Positions 17,778 to 27,273 of a stretch of DNA of 64,000 nt are shown piece by piece. Each line of letters opens with the position of its first letter. Position 1 is the stretch's first letter. The translations under genes were made by a program, and so were the position numbers. The notes beneath the pieces are model-generated. The model saw nothing but the letters and a program-made list of their open reading frames with translations. It was not told where the DNA came from and did no database searches. This DNA is from Chryseobacterium arthrosphaerae (GTDB taxonomy: Bacteria > Bacteroidota > Bacteroidia > Flavobacteriales > Weeksellaceae): NCBI RefSeq assembly GCF_001684965.1, contig NZ_MAYG01000001.1, positions 2,418,001-2,482,000 on the forward strand, given 5' to 3'.

Positions 17778-17900
17778 GCGTGAGGGATAGTAAGGGCGGC
17801 GAGGAACGAGCCGGTGCGGAATGCAATAGAGCACCGAAACGAAGTGCAGCCCTGAATAGCCCGACCGCTGCCCCGGAAAAAGCCAGGGCAACGGGCACGC
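17778..17900. repeat. GC-rich multi-stem structured element, possible RNA or dispersed element
   Basis: This 123-nt stretch is far richer in G+C (about 60%) than its surroundings. It folds on paper into an outer stem GCGTG (17778-17782)/CACGC (17896-17900). Arm one is AGGGC (17793-17797)/GCCCT (17849-17853) around GGTGC (17813-17817)/GCACC (17831-17835). Arm two is GCCCG (17859-17863)/CGGGC (17892-17896) around GCCC (17870-17873)/GGGC (17886-17889). It starts 13 nt after the dehydrogenase stop codon. No coding sense was found. The rest of the 17569-17913 gap holds a terminator and plain sequence. Confidence 0.5.
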
Positions 17901-17913
17901 TCTAAAATTAATA

Positions 17914-19443
17914 TTAAAAGAAGCCTAATTTGTTTTTATTATAGGAGATCAGCATATTTTTGGTCTGACGGTAATGATCAAGCATCATTTTATGGTTTTC
18001 TCTTCCGATCCCCGACTGTTTGTATCCACCGAAAGGTGCTCCGGCCGGATAAGAATGGTATTGGTTGACCCAAACTCTTCCCGCCTCTATCTGACGTGGA
18101 ATATTGTACAGCTGATGGGCATCTCTCGTCCATACTCCTGCTCCCAAGCCATACATCGTATCGTTGGCGATTTTCACTGCTTCCTCCTCATCTTTAAAGG
18201 TGGTAAATGCGAGTACAGGACCGAAAATTTCTTCCTGGAAAATTCTCATTCTGTTATTGCCTTTGAAAATAGTAGGCTGAATGTAAAATCCGTCTTCCAG
18301 ATCTTCTCCCAAATGGTTGACATCACCACCTACCAGCACTTCAGCTCCTTCATCAATTCCCAGCTGGATATAGGAAAGAATTTTGTCCTTTTGAATTTTA
18401 GAGGCCTGAGCTCCCATCATTACAGTTTTATCCAAAGGATTTCCTACTTTGATGGCTTTTACTCTTTCGATTACTTTTTCAATAAAAGCATCGGCTATGC
18501 CTTCCTGAACCAGCAGCCTTGAAGGGCATGTACAAATCTCTCCCTGATTAAGAGCAAAAAGAACGGCTCCTTCAATGGCTTTATCTAAAAATTCATCGTC
18601 TGCATCCATCACTGAATTGAAGAAAACATTCGGCGATTTTCCTCCTAATTCCAATGTCACCGGAATAATATTTTCAGTGGCATACTGCATTACAAGTCGT
18701 CCTGTAGCTGTAGATCCGGTAAATGCAGCCTTAGCTACCTTAGGATTTGTTACTAATGCTCTTCCCAGCTCAGCACCGAAACCATTGACAATATTGATGA
18801 CACCTGCAGGTAATAAATCCCCGATCAGCTCCATCAGAATCATAATGGAAACAGGGGTACTTTCTGCCGGCTTCAATACGACACAGTTTCCTGCTGCCAG
18901 TGCCGGAGCCAGTTTCCAGACCGCCATCAGGATCGGAAAATTCCACGGGATGATCTGGGCAATGACCCCAAGAGGTTCATGCACGATCAGTGATACGGTA
19001 TCCTTGTCCAACTCGTTATGAGAACCTTCATCTGCACGGATTACCGAGGCAAAGTATCTGAAATGATCAATGGCCAACGGTAAATCGGCTGCCAATGTTT
19101 CTCTGACCGCTTTCCCATTGTCTATGGTTTCTACTGTCGCCAGATATTCAAGGTTCTGCTCTATTCTGTCTGCAATTTTATTCAGGATAATACTTCTCTC
19201 TGTGGATGAAGTATTTTTCCAGGTTTGAAAAGCTTTTGCTGCAGCGTCTACAGCCAGTTCCAAATCTTCTTTGGATGAATGGGCTACCTGGGTAAAATTC
19301 TTCCCGTCTACCGGAGAGACAACATCAAAATACTGTCCTTTAACAGGGGGTGTAAATTTTCCGTCAATATAATTATCATATCTGCTTTTGAACTCTGGTC
19401 TTTGTAAAAGAGTTGTTGATCTGGGTTCTGTAAGAGTGCTCAT
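17914..19443 (-). CDS. NAD-dependent aldehyde dehydrogenase, ExaC/AldB-like
   Basis: A 509-residue ALDH-superfamily enzyme, full length. The catalytic cysteine is C304 in NQGEICTCPSR, the general base E265 in LELGGKSPN, and the cofactor-binding FTGSTATG is at about 241-248. The CTCPSR form of the active site and the neighbouring DUF779 gene fit the acetaldehyde/chloroacetaldehyde dehydrogenase group (AldB, ExaC, AcoD). It oxidises short aldehydes to acids in the cytoplasm. The divergent AraC-type gene 180 nt away is the likely regulator. Confidence 0.88.
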   Translation of the reverse strand: MSTLTEPRSTTLLQRPEFKSRYDNYIDGKFTPPVKGQYFDVVSPVDGKNFTQVAHSSKEDLELAVDAAAKAFQTWKNTSSTERSIILNKIADRIEQNLEYLATVETIDNGKAVRETLAADLPLAIDHFRYFASVIRADEGSHNELDKDTVSLIVHEPLGVIAQIIPWNFPILMAVWKLAPALAAGNCVVLKPAESTPVSIMILMELIGDLLPAGVINIVNGFGAELGRALVTNPKVAKAAFTGSTATGRLVMQYATENIIPVTLELGGKSPNVFFNSVMDADDEFLDKAIEGAVLFALNQGEICTCPSRLLVQEGIADAFIEKVIERVKAIKVGNPLDKTVMMGAQASKIQKDKILSYIQLGIDEGAEVLVGGDVNHLGEDLEDGFYIQPTIFKGNNRMRIFQEEIFGPVLAFTTFKDEEEAVKIANDTMYGLGAGVWTRDAHQLYNIPRQIEAGRVWVNQYHSYPAGAPFGGYKQSGIGRENHKMMLDHYRQTKNMLISYNKNKLGFF

Positions 19444-19586
19444 ATCTGTATTATTTTAATTTTTTGAATAATGCCAATTTACAGGTCCGGAAAAAAAAAG
19501 CATAGCACAATCGTATAAAAAAAGTGCAGAATACTACAGAGTTGAATTTTATAATTTTATTAACAGCAACGTAGAGCCAAATTTTA

Positions 19587-19594
19587 TATATTTG
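19587..19594 (+). promoter_or_regulatory. -7 promoter element of the AraC regulator
   Basis: TATATTTG matches TAnnTTTG and lies 29 nt before the ATG. The 180-nt divergent region must also hold the dehydrogenase promoter and any binding site of this regulator; I could not identify an operator. Confidence 0.45.
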
Positions 19595-19623
19595 AGATAC
19601 TTCCCTATCAAAAAAAGCCAGAA

Positions 19624-20559
19624 ATGAACAACAATAGTAAGATTTTATTAAATACTCCCGAATTACGTAAGGAAAACCAACTATTGAGCCTTGTTGAAAA
19701 CCAGACAAAATTCAATCTGAATAATTGTGAGTTCAGTATTTATGAAACGCATAAGGCTGCTTTTGGGGTAAAACTTCATTTTGAAAATATAGCATTCACA
19801 GCAATGCTGCGGGGCAAAAAACATATGAAACTGGATAATAAAACCGGTTATTTTGATTATTTTCCGGGAGAAAGTATTCTGGTGGCTCCGGGGGAAACAA
19901 TGGTGATCGATTTTCCGGAAGCAGACAATACGCCTACACAATGTATTTCTTTGAGCCTTAATCCTGATTTTATAGAGAATTCTCTCAATTATTTAAATTA
20001 TAATCTTCCTAAAGTGGATGAGTCTTCCCAATGGAATATCCAGCTGGATGAATATTTTCTTTTTAATAATCAGGCATTGGCTTCTGCTACCAATAATATC
20101 ATGAGAATTGCTATGGATGATAATTCCCAGAAGGACATCATGGCTGATTTTGCCCTGAAAGAACTTCTGATCAGACTGATGCAGACCCAGGCCAGAAGTA
20201 TGGTTGAAAAGAATATTGTAAAAAATAGATCAAGAATAGGGTTTGTGGTAGATTATATCAAAAGAAACCTGCACCAGAAGCTTTCCATAGACAGTATTGC
20301 AAAACTCGCGTATGTGAGTAAATCTAATTTCTTTAAAATGTTTAAAGATGAGTTCGGGACTTCTCCCAACGACTTTATTCTGCAGGAAAGAATCAATAAG
20401 GCTAAAGAACTGCTGGCCAGCCAGAACAGCATTAAAGAAACGGCTTATCAGACCGGATTTTCAGATACCAACTATTTTACACGGGTATTCAAACAGCTTG
20501 TAGGGGTTACCCCGAAAAGTTATCAGAACAGACAGCAGATTCCGGATAGCTGTTTATAA
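19624..20559 (+). CDS. AraC-family regulator with AraC_N-type ligand domain
   Basis: A 311-residue regulator. The N-terminal half (about 40-190) is a cupin-like AraC N-terminal domain (FTAMLRGKKHMKL, FDYFPGESILVAPGETMVIDFPEA). The C-terminal part (about 200-305) is a double HTH (LSIDSIAKLAYVSKSNFFKMFKDEFG, KETAYQTGFSDTNYFTRVFKQLVGVTPKSYQ). Divergent from the aldehyde dehydrogenase gene, which is its probable target, perhaps induced by an aldehyde or alcohol. This is the same arrangement as other ALDH-AraC pairs. Confidence 0.85.
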   Translation: MNNNSKILLNTPELRKENQLLSLVENQTKFNLNNCEFSIYETHKAAFGVKLHFENIAFTAMLRGKKHMKLDNKTGYFDYFPGESILVAPGETMVIDFPEADNTPTQCISLSLNPDFIENSLNYLNYNLPKVDESSQWNIQLDEYFLFNNQALASATNNIMRIAMDDNSQKDIMADFALKELLIRLMQTQARSMVEKNIVKNRSRIGFVVDYIKRNLHQKLSIDSIAKLAYVSKSNFFKMFKDEFGTSPNDFILQERINKAKELLASQNSIKETAYQTGFSDTNYFTRVFKQLVGVTPKSYQNRQQIPDSCL

Positions 20560-20591
20560 AATTTCCGATGGTCTGCCGACTGATATAAAAA

Positions 20592-20618
20592 ATCCCCTGA
20601 AGTAAAACTCCAGGGGCA
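20592..20618. terminator. Convergent hairpin terminator
   Basis: CCCCTG pairs with CAGGGG over an 11-nt loop, flanked by A-run and T-run. It sits between the AraC gene (plus) and the SusD-like gene (minus). Confidence 0.6.
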
Positions 20619-20636
20619 TTTTTATTTAAACTTCGA

Positions 20637-22259
20637 TTAATAGTAACCGTCGTTTTGTTTGATATTCGGGTTAGCCGACATTTCCTTAATTGGAATAGGT
20701 AACGTATATCTGTAGTCACCATTCTCAAGGTTTTCAACTGCAATGACATCATCCGTAGCGTTTCTGTCCATGGATACGTTTGCTGCTACTGCAAGTCTCT
20801 TCAAGTCAAGGTAACGGTGTCCTTCAAGTGCTAATTCCACTCTACGCTCTTTTAAGATATCTGCATAAGCCACCTGAGTATTGGTATAAGCAGGAGTTAC
20901 CGCCGCATTCTGGTAATTTCTTGCTTCTCTTACTTTCTGGATCAGGTCATGAGCTGCTGAAAGGTTTCCTGCAGCTACCTCAGCTTCAGCTGCAATGAAA
21001 TACATTTCTGATAATCTGAATACTTTCACATCATTTCTGGTAGCGATCGCTGTTTTACCAGGATATTTATCTATTACCAAACCATCATTTCTTGTATTTC
21101 CGGCTGTTGCAGTGGCATAATTAGCATTTGCCTTTGAGCTGGGATCTACATATGCATATTTTCTGATATCCCCAGGAATACTCTGAAACATGTTATATAA
21201 GTTTCTTCCCCAGAACCACATTGGTGAACCATTCAGCTGAGACTGGTTGGTATTCCATTTTGAACCGATACTTCCTCCTGCTCCTAATGGAAGTCTGTTT
21301 AGAGAGAAAACAATCTCACCTCTTGAAGAATCATTCCACAGGTTTCTGTAAGGGTTGAAAGAAGTTGCAACATTGTAAAATTCTTTAGCCCAAGTAGTTG
21401 TAGCAGAACTAACATCAATAACAGGAGCTGTTGTTGTTACAGCAGGATCAGCTACAGTCAGTTTCAGTTTCGTATCTGTGATTACTTCATTTGCATATTG
21501 TTTTGCCAAAGGCATATTTCCTCTATACAAATTAAAACGGGCCGTCACAGCATTTACAAATCCTTTATCTACGAAATATCTTGCTCCCTGGTCTGATGCA
21601 GCAGAATATTTTAATATTCCTCTTGCATAATCCAGATCAGCATTAATGAAATCATATACATCCTGATTTTTTGCTCTTGGCAACTGTGCATCTGTAGAAG
21701 GAACATCTTTCAAAAGGATAACACCTAATTCATTAGCGTTTTTCATATCCTTAGAGAAATATGCTTCTAACTGTACATAGCAATATGCTCTGATAGCTCT
21801 TGCCTGTGCAAGGATCGCATTATATTCATCCTTTTCTTTATCTGTAGAAGGGGTAATTCTCTTTGCTCCTTCCAATAATCTGTTGACTCTGTTAATAACT
21901 CTGTAGTTATTTAACCAGATACCGTCACTTCCAACAGTACCTACAGTACCTCCTGTTACAACAGGGCTGGCAGCATCAAGGAAGAATCTGTGCAAAGAAT
22001 ATTCCTGACCTCCACTGGCGGAACCAGGCTTTACTTCGTCTGTAAATACGGCTGTAAAATAGATCTCATCCATCGGATCCAGCTGAGCATATACAGAACC
22101 ATTCAAAACTTCTTTCAGGTTGGCTACATTCGTATAAAGATCTTTCTCCTGCAATTCCCCAGCCTGTGTGATATCTAGTGCATCCTGGCAGCTGTTCAAA
22201 GTAAATGCTGCAGATGATAAAGTTGCTACAATTAATACTGTATTTATTATTCTTTTCAT
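20637..22259 (-). CDS. SusD/RagB-family surface lipoprotein (pair 1)
   Basis: A 540-residue lipoprotein with signal MKRIINTVLIVATLSSAAFTLNSC and lipid cysteine C24. The SusD helical core is recognisable from AILAQARAIRAYCYVQLEAYF, ARFNLYRGNMPLAKQYANEVI, VFRLSEMYFIAAEAEVAAGN and ILKERRVELALEGHRYLDLKR. It caps the SusC-like receptor encoded 12 nt upstream and binds the nutrient at the cell surface. No enzymes are nearby, so the substrate is unknown. It ends close to a convergent terminator. Confidence 0.9.
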   Translation of the reverse strand: MKRIINTVLIVATLSSAAFTLNSCQDALDITQAGELQEKDLYTNVANLKEVLNGSVYAQLDPMDEIYFTAVFTDEVKPGSASGGQEYSLHRFFLDAASPVVTGGTVGTVGSDGIWLNNYRVINRVNRLLEGAKRITPSTDKEKDEYNAILAQARAIRAYCYVQLEAYFSKDMKNANELGVILLKDVPSTDAQLPRAKNQDVYDFINADLDYARGILKYSAASDQGARYFVDKGFVNAVTARFNLYRGNMPLAKQYANEVITDTKLKLTVADPAVTTTAPVIDVSSATTTWAKEFYNVATSFNPYRNLWNDSSRGEIVFSLNRLPLGAGGSIGSKWNTNQSQLNGSPMWFWGRNLYNMFQSIPGDIRKYAYVDPSSKANANYATATAGNTRNDGLVIDKYPGKTAIATRNDVKVFRLSEMYFIAAEAEVAAGNLSAAHDLIQKVREARNYQNAAVTPAYTNTQVAYADILKERRVELALEGHRYLDLKRLAVAANVSMDRNATDDVIAVENLENGDYRYTLPIPIKEMSANPNIKQNDGYY

Positions 22260-22271
22260 AATTCTTCTCTA

Positions 22272-25124
22272 TTAAAAATCAACATTTAAACCTACCGATA
22301 CGGTCTTTGGGTTCGGATAGACATTTAGTGAATACGAAGTAATAGGCTCCGGGTCAAATCCTTTCCACTTTGTCCATGTATAAAGGTTTTCTGCCTGAAC
22401 AAATACTTTAATACCTCTTACCGGCAGTTTACCTAACTGCTCTTTGGTAAAGTTATATCCTACAGAGATATTCTTAAGTCTTACAAAGTCTGATCTGCGT
22501 AAGAATCTGTCAGAAGAACCTAAGCTCAGGTTTTTTGCACCTAGTGAAGGTACGTCCGTATTTCTGTTATCAGGAGTCCATGCATTTAACAGGTCTGCAG
22601 AAAGGTTTCTGTTGACTACTGCATTCGGATCCATTAACCAGGAGTTTAAGTTATCATAAATCCAACCTCCCTGTTGGAAAGAGAATAATGTGTCGAAGAA
22701 CCAACCTTTGTGCTGGAAGTTGAATCCAAATCCTCCTGTAAATTTAGCATAACGGGATTTTCCGGTCAATCTTCTGTCAGCAGACGTAGGAGCTTCAGTT
22801 ATGTTTCCGTTTCTGTCAAGAAACTGTAAGTTTCCATTATCAGGATTTACTCCGATATATGGATATAGCTGATACTGACCAGCAGGTCCTCCTATCGCAT
22901 GTACAACATCACCGGCAAGGTTTTCACTGCCCATTGATACAATTTTGTTGGAGTTATAAGCTGCATTGGCAAAGATGGATAATTTGGTATCTGCAGTTTT
23001 AATCGCATTATATCTGATCAAACCTTCAACCCCTTTGTTATCAAGTACCCCATCATTTCCTCTGATAGAATAGTATCCTGTAACTGAAGATTTCTGAAGA
23101 TCGTTGAACATTCTTGTTGTTCTCTTCTGATAATAATCAACGCTACCTTCGATCAGACCTTTATAATTAAAGTCTAAACCGATGTTAGTCTGTTTTACCT
23201 GCTCCCACTTCAAATAAGGGTTTGAAAGGTTGGTAAAGTTGTACCCTAACAAGTTCTGATATCCTGAAATACCGGAATAAAGGTCAAGGAAGTTATTGGG
23301 AAGTAATGCTAATGGGTTTTGATTATCAGCTGCGATTCCTAAGTTCTGGTTACCTGTAGTACCAATGGAAGCTCTTAGCTTTAATAATCTGAATCCTGAA
23401 TCAGCCATGAAGTTTTCTTTGTCGATATTCCATCTCCCTGCTACTGACCAGAAAGTCTCCCATCTGTTCGTAGGAAGGAAACGATAAGAACCATCTCTTC
23501 TTACAACCCCACTTACTCCATATTTGTCTTTGTAATCATAATCTAATGTTCCGAAGTAAGCCAATGTACCTGCGGTAACTTTAGAAGCACTTACTGAAGG
23601 TCTGTAATAGTTGGGAGTATCCGGGTTAAAAGGGATATAACCTGTTCCTGCACCAAACTGCCACTGTAGTGGGTTCAGACCGTTTTGTCTCTGGAAAGTT
23701 GAGCTTACGTGAGCTTTGATATAGTCCATGTATGCACCTGCACTAATCGTGTGGTCTCCAAAAGACTTATTGAACGTAATGTTCGTAATACTGTTGAATG
23801 TTAAATCATTCGTTGTTGTGAAATCTTCATTTCCTCCGTAAGTAGATCCGTCACTGTTGGCAACACTGATAGAAAGGTAACCTAGTGGTGATCTTGCGAA
23901 AGTTCTCTGATATTCTTTATATTCAATACCTGTTCTGTTTCCGATGCTCAGGTAATCTGTAATCTTATAGTTTACATTGGCATTGGCAGAAATACTTAAT
24001 TCTGTGAATCTGTTCTGGATTCCTCCATTCACGTTATCCTGAAGGATCCACTGTCTGTTGTTGGTCGCATCATTTCCAATCGCATTGAAGAGCTCTTTTC
24101 CGTTGGCATAAGGAGATGGGCCGATGTACGGTCTTGAAAGGATTCCTCCGAATAATGGGTTCTGAAGGGTGTTGTTAGCAATACCTGTATTGGTTTCATC
24201 ATCCAACTGATTTCTTTTGGAATATCCTAAACCGATAATAGAACCGAAAGTTAATTTTCCGTTTTTAGACTTACCATTAAGGTTGTTTCTTAATGTAAAT
24301 CTTTTGAAGTCTGTAGATTTTACAGTTCCTTCACTGTCTACGTATCCTAAAGACAGGAAGTTGTTGATATTTTCTCCACCTCCTGTGATGGCAAGGTTAT
24401 GCTGCTGAGAAATACCTACACGGGTAAATACTTTGTTCCAGTCAGTATCTGTTGCCCAGGTATCGATCTCCTGTTGTGTTAAAGTATTCCCTTTTCCTGC
24501 CTGCAAAATCTTCTGAAGCTGCAGTAGCTCACGGGCATTTGATGCATTGTATTTATTTCCAGGGATCTTGCTGAAAGAAGTTAAGGCATCATAAGAAACC
24601 TTCAGTCCGGAATTGAATTTCCCTCCTTTTGTTGTAATGACAACAACTCCGTTTGCAGCTCTGTTACCATAGATTGCTGTTGCCTGGGCATCTTTCAGGA
24701 TACTGAATGTATCAATATCATAAGAGTTCAGGTTTCTGAACTGAGATCCTGAAGTAATTACCCCGTCTATAACGTATAAAGGATCTGTAGAACCGTTAAG
24801 GGAACTTGTTCCTCTGATCAGGATATTGAATTTTCCTGAACCCGGAGAACCCGAAGCAGAGTTTACCACAATACCGGGAGCTGTACCCTGAATTGAGTTT
24901 AGCACCGAAATATTCGGTCTGTTTTCTAAAGTTTCAGCACCTACTGTTACTGAAGACGTTGTCGTTTTAGCTTTTGTAGCAGTCTTGCTATATCCCAGAA
25001 CAACTACCTCCTCAATCTTAGTTTCTTTGTCCTTCCCGTTCTTAGATTCTTTTTCTTGAGCAAATACAGCCTGTCCTGTAAAAAACAGGACTCCAACTGT
25101 CAAAACACGCAGTTTCACATTCAT
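22272..25124 (-). CDS. SusC/RagA-family TonB-linked outer membrane receptor (pair 1)
   Basis: A 950-residue outer membrane importer. The signal peptide (MNVKLRVLTVGVLFFTGQ...FAQ) is followed almost directly by a TonB-box-like KIEEVVVLGYS and the plug domain (about 55-175, with IQGTAPGIVVNS, LYVIDGV, ILKDAQATAIYGNRAANGVVVITTK). The barrel ends in VSVGLNVDF. It lacks the N-terminal carboxypeptidase-like domain many SusC proteins have, which explains the short length. Co-transcribed with the SusD gene. The first residues are nearly the same as in the second SusC of this window. Confidence 0.9.
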   Translation of the reverse strand: MNVKLRVLTVGVLFFTGQAVFAQEKESKNGKDKETKIEEVVVLGYSKTATKAKTTTSSVTVGAETLENRPNISVLNSIQGTAPGIVVNSASGSPGSGKFNILIRGTSSLNGSTDPLYVIDGVITSGSQFRNLNSYDIDTFSILKDAQATAIYGNRAANGVVVITTKGGKFNSGLKVSYDALTSFSKIPGNKYNASNARELLQLQKILQAGKGNTLTQQEIDTWATDTDWNKVFTRVGISQQHNLAITGGGENINNFLSLGYVDSEGTVKSTDFKRFTLRNNLNGKSKNGKLTFGSIIGLGYSKRNQLDDETNTGIANNTLQNPLFGGILSRPYIGPSPYANGKELFNAIGNDATNNRQWILQDNVNGGIQNRFTELSISANANVNYKITDYLSIGNRTGIEYKEYQRTFARSPLGYLSISVANSDGSTYGGNEDFTTTNDLTFNSITNITFNKSFGDHTISAGAYMDYIKAHVSSTFQRQNGLNPLQWQFGAGTGYIPFNPDTPNYYRPSVSASKVTAGTLAYFGTLDYDYKDKYGVSGVVRRDGSYRFLPTNRWETFWSVAGRWNIDKENFMADSGFRLLKLRASIGTTGNQNLGIAADNQNPLALLPNNFLDLYSGISGYQNLLGYNFTNLSNPYLKWEQVKQTNIGLDFNYKGLIEGSVDYYQKRTTRMFNDLQKSSVTGYYSIRGNDGVLDNKGVEGLIRYNAIKTADTKLSIFANAAYNSNKIVSMGSENLAGDVVHAIGGPAGQYQLYPYIGVNPDNGNLQFLDRNGNITEAPTSADRRLTGKSRYAKFTGGFGFNFQHKGWFFDTLFSFQQGGWIYDNLNSWLMDPNAVVNRNLSADLLNAWTPDNRNTDVPSLGAKNLSLGSSDRFLRRSDFVRLKNISVGYNFTKEQLGKLPVRGIKVFVQAENLYTWTKWKGFDPEPITSYSLNVYPNPKTVSVGLNVDF

Positions 25125-25149
25125 ATTAACAAATTTTAATATATTGAAG

Positions 25150-25185
25150 TGACAAATATGTTAATAAATATCAACAACATCAATT
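25150..25185 (-). promoter_or_regulatory. Promoter of SusC/SusD pair 1
   Basis: On the minus strand, TTG (25181-25183) and CATATTTG (25153-25160) are separated by 20 nt, close to the Bacteroidota pattern TTG-N19-TAnnTTTG. The 16-bp block ACAAATATGTTAATAA (plus-strand reading) is identical in front of SusC pair 2. The rest of the 25125-25826 gap is A+T-rich DNA with A-tracts and a terminator; no gene is visible. Confidence 0.55.
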
Positions 25186-25740
25186 CGTTAAAGGCTGAAA
25201 ACGGTCTGTCAGAACAGGAATATCCGCATTAATCTCTGATAAACGATAAAGAAATATTTTAATTGCTTTTAAAATTTTAATAAAACCCAAAGCATTTTTA
25301 ATATTAAGAGAATTTTAACAAAAATTGAAATTAAAATTAAAATTCATCATTTACTCAACTCAAGTTAAAAAAATAAACATTAAATAGAATTTAACACGAA
25401 AAATATAAAACACAACAATGCCTGATTTTACACAAAATGACGTAGAATAAAGGGTATTTTTTCTTAATTTTAACTAAAAATAACCTGATAAAAAACAGGA
25501 AGAGCTTCTAAAAAGACAGTCTCATCAAAAATAATATTAAAAGCCAATTAATATATGATGTCTAAAAAACAATATTAATCAACATATTTTTAATTTTTTT
25601 TGGGGGGATTTATTTTTGACATGTAAATTATATTTAAAACAAATATTTTACATTTCTTTCAGCTTTAAAATTTAATTAGCATACTCATAAACTCTATATT
25701 GCCAACTGCAATACATAACATCATAAAACAAATCGAAATC

Positions 25741-25788
25741 AAAAAAAACGAAAAGGCTGTCTTATTGAGTAAAAGACAACCTTTTCTA
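25741..25788 (-). terminator. Terminator after SusD of pair 2
   Basis: AAAAGGCTGTCTT pairs with AAGACAACCTTTT with one mismatch. On the minus strand it is followed by a run of eight T. It lies about 40 nt past the SusD stop codon. Confidence 0.65.
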
Positions 25789-25826
25789 AAAAATATATTA
25801 AAAATTGCTTATTTTATTACTCTCTT

Positions 25827-27254
25827 TTAATAACCAGGATACTGAGATAACAATGCATTTGTATTCAATTCAGCCTGTGGTAATGGAAAAGCTTTAAATT
25901 GAACTTTAGATGTAGTAAGCTCTACCTGAGTCTGAGGATTCTTAAAGTCTAAGCCATTTCTTTTCAAATCGCTGTATCTAAATCCTTCCAAAAACATCTC
26001 AATATCTTTTTGCATTAAAATTTCTTTTAATAAATCTGTACCTACTCCTGAGTAAGTATAATCAGCATCCCTATTTCCTTTCACCCAATTATTCAGCTTT
26101 AATAAAGCTTCAGCAGGATTTATATAATATAAAGCTTCCAGCTGGTTAAAGATCGCTTCTGTTTTTCTCATTACAACAATATCCCTATCTGCTACTGTAT
26201 ATTTCATTACATCAATCGGCTTAGGATTATCACTTAAAGTCAGTACATATCCTGTATTTCTGTACCATGTGCCTCTTCTAACATCATTTGCTCCCATTTT
26301 ATTAAAGAATGCCTGAGTAGCAAAGTTCTGTTTGTACCTTCCAGTAGATGACCATGTAGCCGTAATCCCATCATTAGCTCCAGGTAAATCAAGTGAATTG
26401 TAATCTATCTGAAAAATAATTTCCGGATTACTTTCTCCTGTCACAGAAAAGAAATCCGCAACACCTGAAGAAGGCAACAAAGTATAAGCTGAATTATCAA
26501 GAACTTTCTGTGCATAAGTATTAGCCTGCGCATAATCTTTAATCGCAAGATAATATCTTGAGAATAACATATCTATTGCAGCGGCATTAAATTTTTTATT
26601 TCCATTTGCAGTACCAATTCTAGCGCTTGCATTTGTTAAATCAGCAAATATCTGATCATATACCTGTTTTACACTGGATCTTGGAAGATTGGTTCCCGGT
26701 TTGAATACTAAAGGCAAAGGGACTCCAACATCAGGGTTTGAACCATTAAAGTTATCACTGAATAACGTTACCAATGTAAAATAAGCCATTGCCCTCACCG
26801 CATACGCCTGACCAAACTGATTCGCAGGATTTCCTGGTGTATTTGAATCATCAGGAATTTTCCCTTCATAACTGAGTATAAAATTAGCATTAGCAATAAT
26901 TTTATATAAGGTTGACCATACAGTTGCTAAATCTCCACTGTTTTGAGTATAGAAAATTAGGTTAGGATCTCTTGTTGCTGAAAATCTATTTGAATTCACT
27001 ATAGCAACAAAACTGTTATCACCTAATAATTCCTGTAAAGTTGGAATCAGTGCTCCATAAGAGTTAAGTACCCCATCATTGCTTGTCTGATATAAATTAT
27101 ACAATCCATTCACGGCAGTATTCAACACTTTCTCATTAGTAATAGCCTGATCTAAAGGTAATGTGATTGGTGGCAGCTCTTCTGAAAATTCGGTTTTACA
27201 AGAACTTACCACAGCTCCAGCTAATATTATTAATAAAATTTTTATTTTTCTCAT
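25827..27254 (-). CDS. SusD/RagB-family surface lipoprotein (pair 2)
   Basis: A 475-residue lipoprotein. The ATG at 27254 gives MRKIKILLIILAGAVVSSC with lipid cysteine C19; a longer frame to 27296 would overlap the upstream receptor gene and misplace the signal. SusD features include QAYAVRAMAYFTLVTLFSDNF, the TPR-like AIDMLFSRYYLAIKDYAQANTYAQKVL, and the terminal QKDIEMFLEGFRYSDLKRNG. Partner of the SusC-like protein encoded 19 nt upstream. The substrate is unknown. Confidence 0.88.
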   Translation of the reverse strand: MRKIKILLIILAGAVVSSCKTEFSEELPPITLPLDQAITNEKVLNTAVNGLYNLYQTSNDGVLNSYGALIPTLQELLGDNSFVAIVNSNRFSATRDPNLIFYTQNSGDLATVWSTLYKIIANANFILSYEGKIPDDSNTPGNPANQFGQAYAVRAMAYFTLVTLFSDNFNGSNPDVGVPLPLVFKPGTNLPRSSVKQVYDQIFADLTNASARIGTANGNKKFNAAAIDMLFSRYYLAIKDYAQANTYAQKVLDNSAYTLLPSSGVADFFSVTGESNPEIIFQIDYNSLDLPGANDGITATWSSTGRYKQNFATQAFFNKMGANDVRRGTWYRNTGYVLTLSDNPKPIDVMKYTVADRDIVVMRKTEAIFNQLEALYYINPAEALLKLNNWVKGNRDADYTYSGVGTDLLKEILMQKDIEMFLEGFRYSDLKRNGLDFKNPQTQVELTTSKVQFKAFPLPQAELNTNALLSQYPGY

Positions 27255-27273
27255 TTTTTTAAACTTTAAATAA

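Noticed and set aside
17656-17898. Minus-strand open frame of 80 codons through the GC-rich element.
   Set aside because: The codons are explained by the high G+C of the structured element; the start would be GTG, composition is unlike any neighbour, and paired stems account for the sequence.
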